Assembly: GCA_937858255.1 (NCBI GenBank)
Contig: CALLZQ010000304.1
Span: forward strand, 1 to 6,676
Direction of reading: 5' to 3'
Origin: an uncultured Tabrizicola sp.
GTDB taxonomy: Bacteria > Pseudomonadota > Alphaproteobacteria > Rhodobacterales > Rhodobacteraceae
Length of the DNA: 6,676 nt
The position numbers and the translations under genes were made by a program. Below the pieces are notes generated by a model that was not told where the DNA came from, searched no databases, and was given only the letters and a program-made list of their open reading frames with translations. Each line of letters opens with the position of its first letter. Positions within the stretch are counted from its first letter, which is position 1. Below, one piece after another: positions 4,940 to 6,676 of this stretch.

Positions 4940-6676
4940 ATGACCGCATCGGCCCGCCTTCCGCGCCGGTTGGAAAGCTATGTCTCTGGCCGCTGGCAAC
5001 AAGGCGCCGGCGCCGGCCAGCCCCTGTGTGACGCCGCGACCGGCGCGGTGGTGGCCACGATCGACTCTGCCGGGATCGATTTTGCTGGCTGTCTGGCCCA
5101 TGGGCGCGAGGTCGCAGGCCCGAGGCTGCGCGCCATGTCCTTTCATGACCGGGCAGGGATGCTCAAGGCGCTGGGCCTGAAACTCTTGGAGATGAAAGAA
5201 GAGTTCTACGCCGAAAGCCTGCACACTGGTGCCACCCGTTCCGATGCCTGGATCGACATTGAGGGCGGGATCGGCACCATGCTGACCTTTGCCTCCAAGG
5301 CCCGGCGGGAATTGCCCAATACCCCTGTGCTGACAGAGGGCGAGGTCGAGGTACTGTCCAGGGACGGCAGCTTTGTCGCGCAGCATATCCTGCAACCGCT
5401 GCAAGGGGTTGCGGTACATATCAATGCCTTCAATTTTCCGGTCTGGGGGATGCTGGAAAAGATCGCCCCGACGCTGATCGCCGGCATGCCCTGTATCGTG
5501 AAACCGGCGTCCCAGACCGCCTATCTGACCGAATTGGTGGTGCGGCGGATCATCGAGACCGGCCTGCTGCCCGAGGGGGCGCTGCAACTGATTTCCGGCT
5601 CGGTCGGCGATCTGCTGGACCATGTGACTGGGCAGGATGCCGTGACTTTTACCGGCTCGGCCTGGACCGGGCGAAAGCTGAAGTCGCACCGGGCGGTGAT
5701 CGAGCATTCCACCCGCTTTACCATGGAGGCGGACAGTCTGAACGCCGCGATCCTCGGCCCCGATGCCGGGCCGGGAACCGTGGAGTTCGACCTGTTCGTC
5801 AAGGAAGTTGCTCGCGAGATGACGGCAAAGGCCGGACAGAAATGCACGGCCATCCGCCGGGTTTTTGTCCCGCGTGCCCATGTTCAGGCGGTGATTGCCG
5901 CGCTGGGGCATCGGCTGGACAAGACCGCCCTTGGCCTGCCGGGTGACGAAGGCACGAGGATGGGGCCGCTGGCCAGCCTTGATCAGCGCGAAGAGGTGCG
6001 GGCGCGGATCCGCGACTTGCAGGCCGATGCCGAGATCGTGGCGGGCAACCCGGATCAGGTGCGTGTCGTCTCGGGCGATGCCGGGGCCGGGGCCTTCCTG
6101 AATCCGGTGCTGCTGTATTGTGATACCCCCTTTGCGGCCGGGGCGGTTCATGATGTCGAGGCCTTCGGGCCGGTATCGACCGTCATGCCCTATGACGATA
6201 TCAACGAGGCGGTGGCGCTGGCGGCCAAGGGCAAGGGCTCGCTGGTTTCCTCGGTCTTTACCGATGATCCGAAGTTTGCCACGGCGGCGGTGCTGGGACT
6301 GGCCCCGCATCATGGCCGGGTGCTGATCGGCAACCGGGATTCGGCCAAGTCATCCACCGGTCATGGCTCGCCTCTGGCACCCTTGGTGCATGGCGGGCCG
6401 GGCCGGGCGGGGGGCGGCGAAGAAATGGGCGGGATGCGGGGGGTGAAGCATTACATGCAGCGCACCGCCGTGCAGGGCAGCCCCCGGCTGCTCTCTGCCG
6501 TGACCGGTCGCTGGATCGAGGGGGCCGGGGGGCGGCAGGGCCAGCACCCCTTCCGCAAATCGCTGGCCGAGTTGCAGATCGGCGATCAACTGGTGACGGC
6601 GGCGCGACAGGTCACGCAGGAGGATGTCGAGCATTTCGCCCATTTCACCGGCGACACCTTCTATGCCCATATGGAC
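4940..6676 (+). CDS. paaZ: Bifunctional oxepin-CoA hydrolase / 3-oxo-5,6-dehydrosuberyl-CoA semialdehyde dehydrogenase PaaZ (3' end outside window)
   Basis: The frame is open for 579 codons and runs off the right edge; full-length PaaZ is about 680 residues, so roughly 100 are missing. PaaZ opens the oxepin-CoA ring with its C-terminal enoyl-CoA hydratase (MaoC-type) domain, then oxidises the resulting aldehyde with its N-terminal NADP-dependent aldehyde dehydrogenase domain. The dehydrogenase part shows NAFNFPVWGMLEKIAPTLIAG (from residue 162), IVKPAS with Lys188, FTGSAWTG (237-244), the general base Glu263 in TMEADSLN and the nucleophile Cys302 in KAGQKCTAIRR. These fit Glu256 and Cys295 of E. 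coli PaaZ with a constant shift of 7. STGHGSPL and LVHGGPGRAGGGEEMGG follow, then HPFRKSLAEL opens the hydratase domain. The last residues, GDTFYAHMD, carry the catalytic Asp572 and His577 pair, spaced as in the E. coli enzyme. Both activities therefore look intact. An in-frame ATG at 4931 would add three residues. Confidence 0.97.
   Translation, partial: MTASARLPRRLESYVSGRWQQGAGAGQPLCDAATGAVVATIDSAGIDFAGCLAHGREVAGPRLRAMSFHDRAGMLKALGLKLLEMKEEFYAESLHTGATRSDAWIDIEGGIGTMLTFASKARRELPNTPVLTEGEVEVLSRDGSFVAQHILQPLQGVAVHINAFNFPVWGMLEKIAPTLIAGMPCIVKPASQTAYLTELVVRRIIETGLLPEGALQLISGSVGDLLDHVTGQDAVTFTGSAWTGRKLKSHRAVIEHSTRFTMEADSLNAAILGPDAGPGTVEFDLFVKEVAREMTAKAGQKCTAIRRVFVPRAHVQAVIAALGHRLDKTALGLPGDEGTRMGPLASLDQREEVRARIRDLQADAEIVAGNPDQVRVVSGDAGAGAFLNPVLLYCDTPFAAGAVHDVEAFGPVSTVMPYDDINEAVALAAKGKGSLVSSVFTDDPKFATAAVLGLAPHHGRVLIGNRDSAKSSTGHGSPLAPLVHGGPGRAGGGEEMGGMRGVKHYMQRTAVQGSPRLLSAVTGRWIEGAGGRQGQHPFRKSLAELQIGDQLVTAARQVTQEDVEHFAHFTGDTFYAHMD

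Noticed and set aside
4523..6313. A very long open frame on the minus strand (596 codons) opposite the unknown gene and paaZ
   Set aside because: It covers two well-supported plus-strand genes, its protein is rich in Arg, His, Gly, Pro and Gln with no recognisable domain, and long antisense frames are expected in GC-rich coding DNA.

Overview
The window is a GC-rich stretch of a phenylacetate (paa) catabolic gene cluster. Every gene lies on the + strand. The order is paaJ (3' end only), paaA, paaB, paaC, paaD, paaE, an extra gene for a PaaA/PaaC-family protein, and paaZ (cut off by the right edge). The high GC content, the GC-rich codon third positions and the style of the proteins suggest an alphaproteobacterium, possibly of the Rhodobacterales/Paracoccus kind. 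That placement is inference; no rRNA or other phylogenetic marker is present.

Layout. Positions 1-356 hold the C-terminal part of the beta-ketoadipyl-CoA thiolase PaaJ. Positions 371-4136 hold the complete paaABCDE block for the multicomponent phenylacetyl-CoA 1,2-epoxidase: catalytic diiron subunit PaaA, small subunit PaaB, structural subunit PaaC, the Fe-S/metal assembly factor PaaD and the flavin/2Fe-2S reductase PaaE. Positions 4144-4899 hold a 251-residue protein that looks like a further member of the PaaA/PaaC ferritin-like family, with a partly altered metal-ligand pattern. Positions 4940-6676 hold most of PaaZ: the whole aldehyde dehydrogenase domain and the first part of the enoyl-CoA hydratase domain.

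How the genes work together. Phenylacetyl-CoA is epoxidised by PaaABC with electrons from PaaE, and PaaD helps mature the complex. After isomerisation to the oxepin-CoA (PaaG, not in the window), the hydratase domain of PaaZ opens the ring and its dehydrogenase domain oxidises the reactive aldehyde. Beta-oxidation-like steps follow, and PaaJ thiolase cleaves the 3-oxoacyl-CoA intermediates to acetyl-CoA and succinyl-CoA. The genes are packed so tightly (the longest gap is 60 bases) that they are most simply read as one operon. No promoter or T-tailed terminator is visible. Two GC-rich hairpins sit in the two gaps before paaB and paaZ. There is no mobile element, RNA gene, CRISPR array or long non-coding stretch.

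The only part that is not textbook is the PaaA/PaaC-like gene between paaE and paaZ. The rest is an ordinary, well-preserved pathway.
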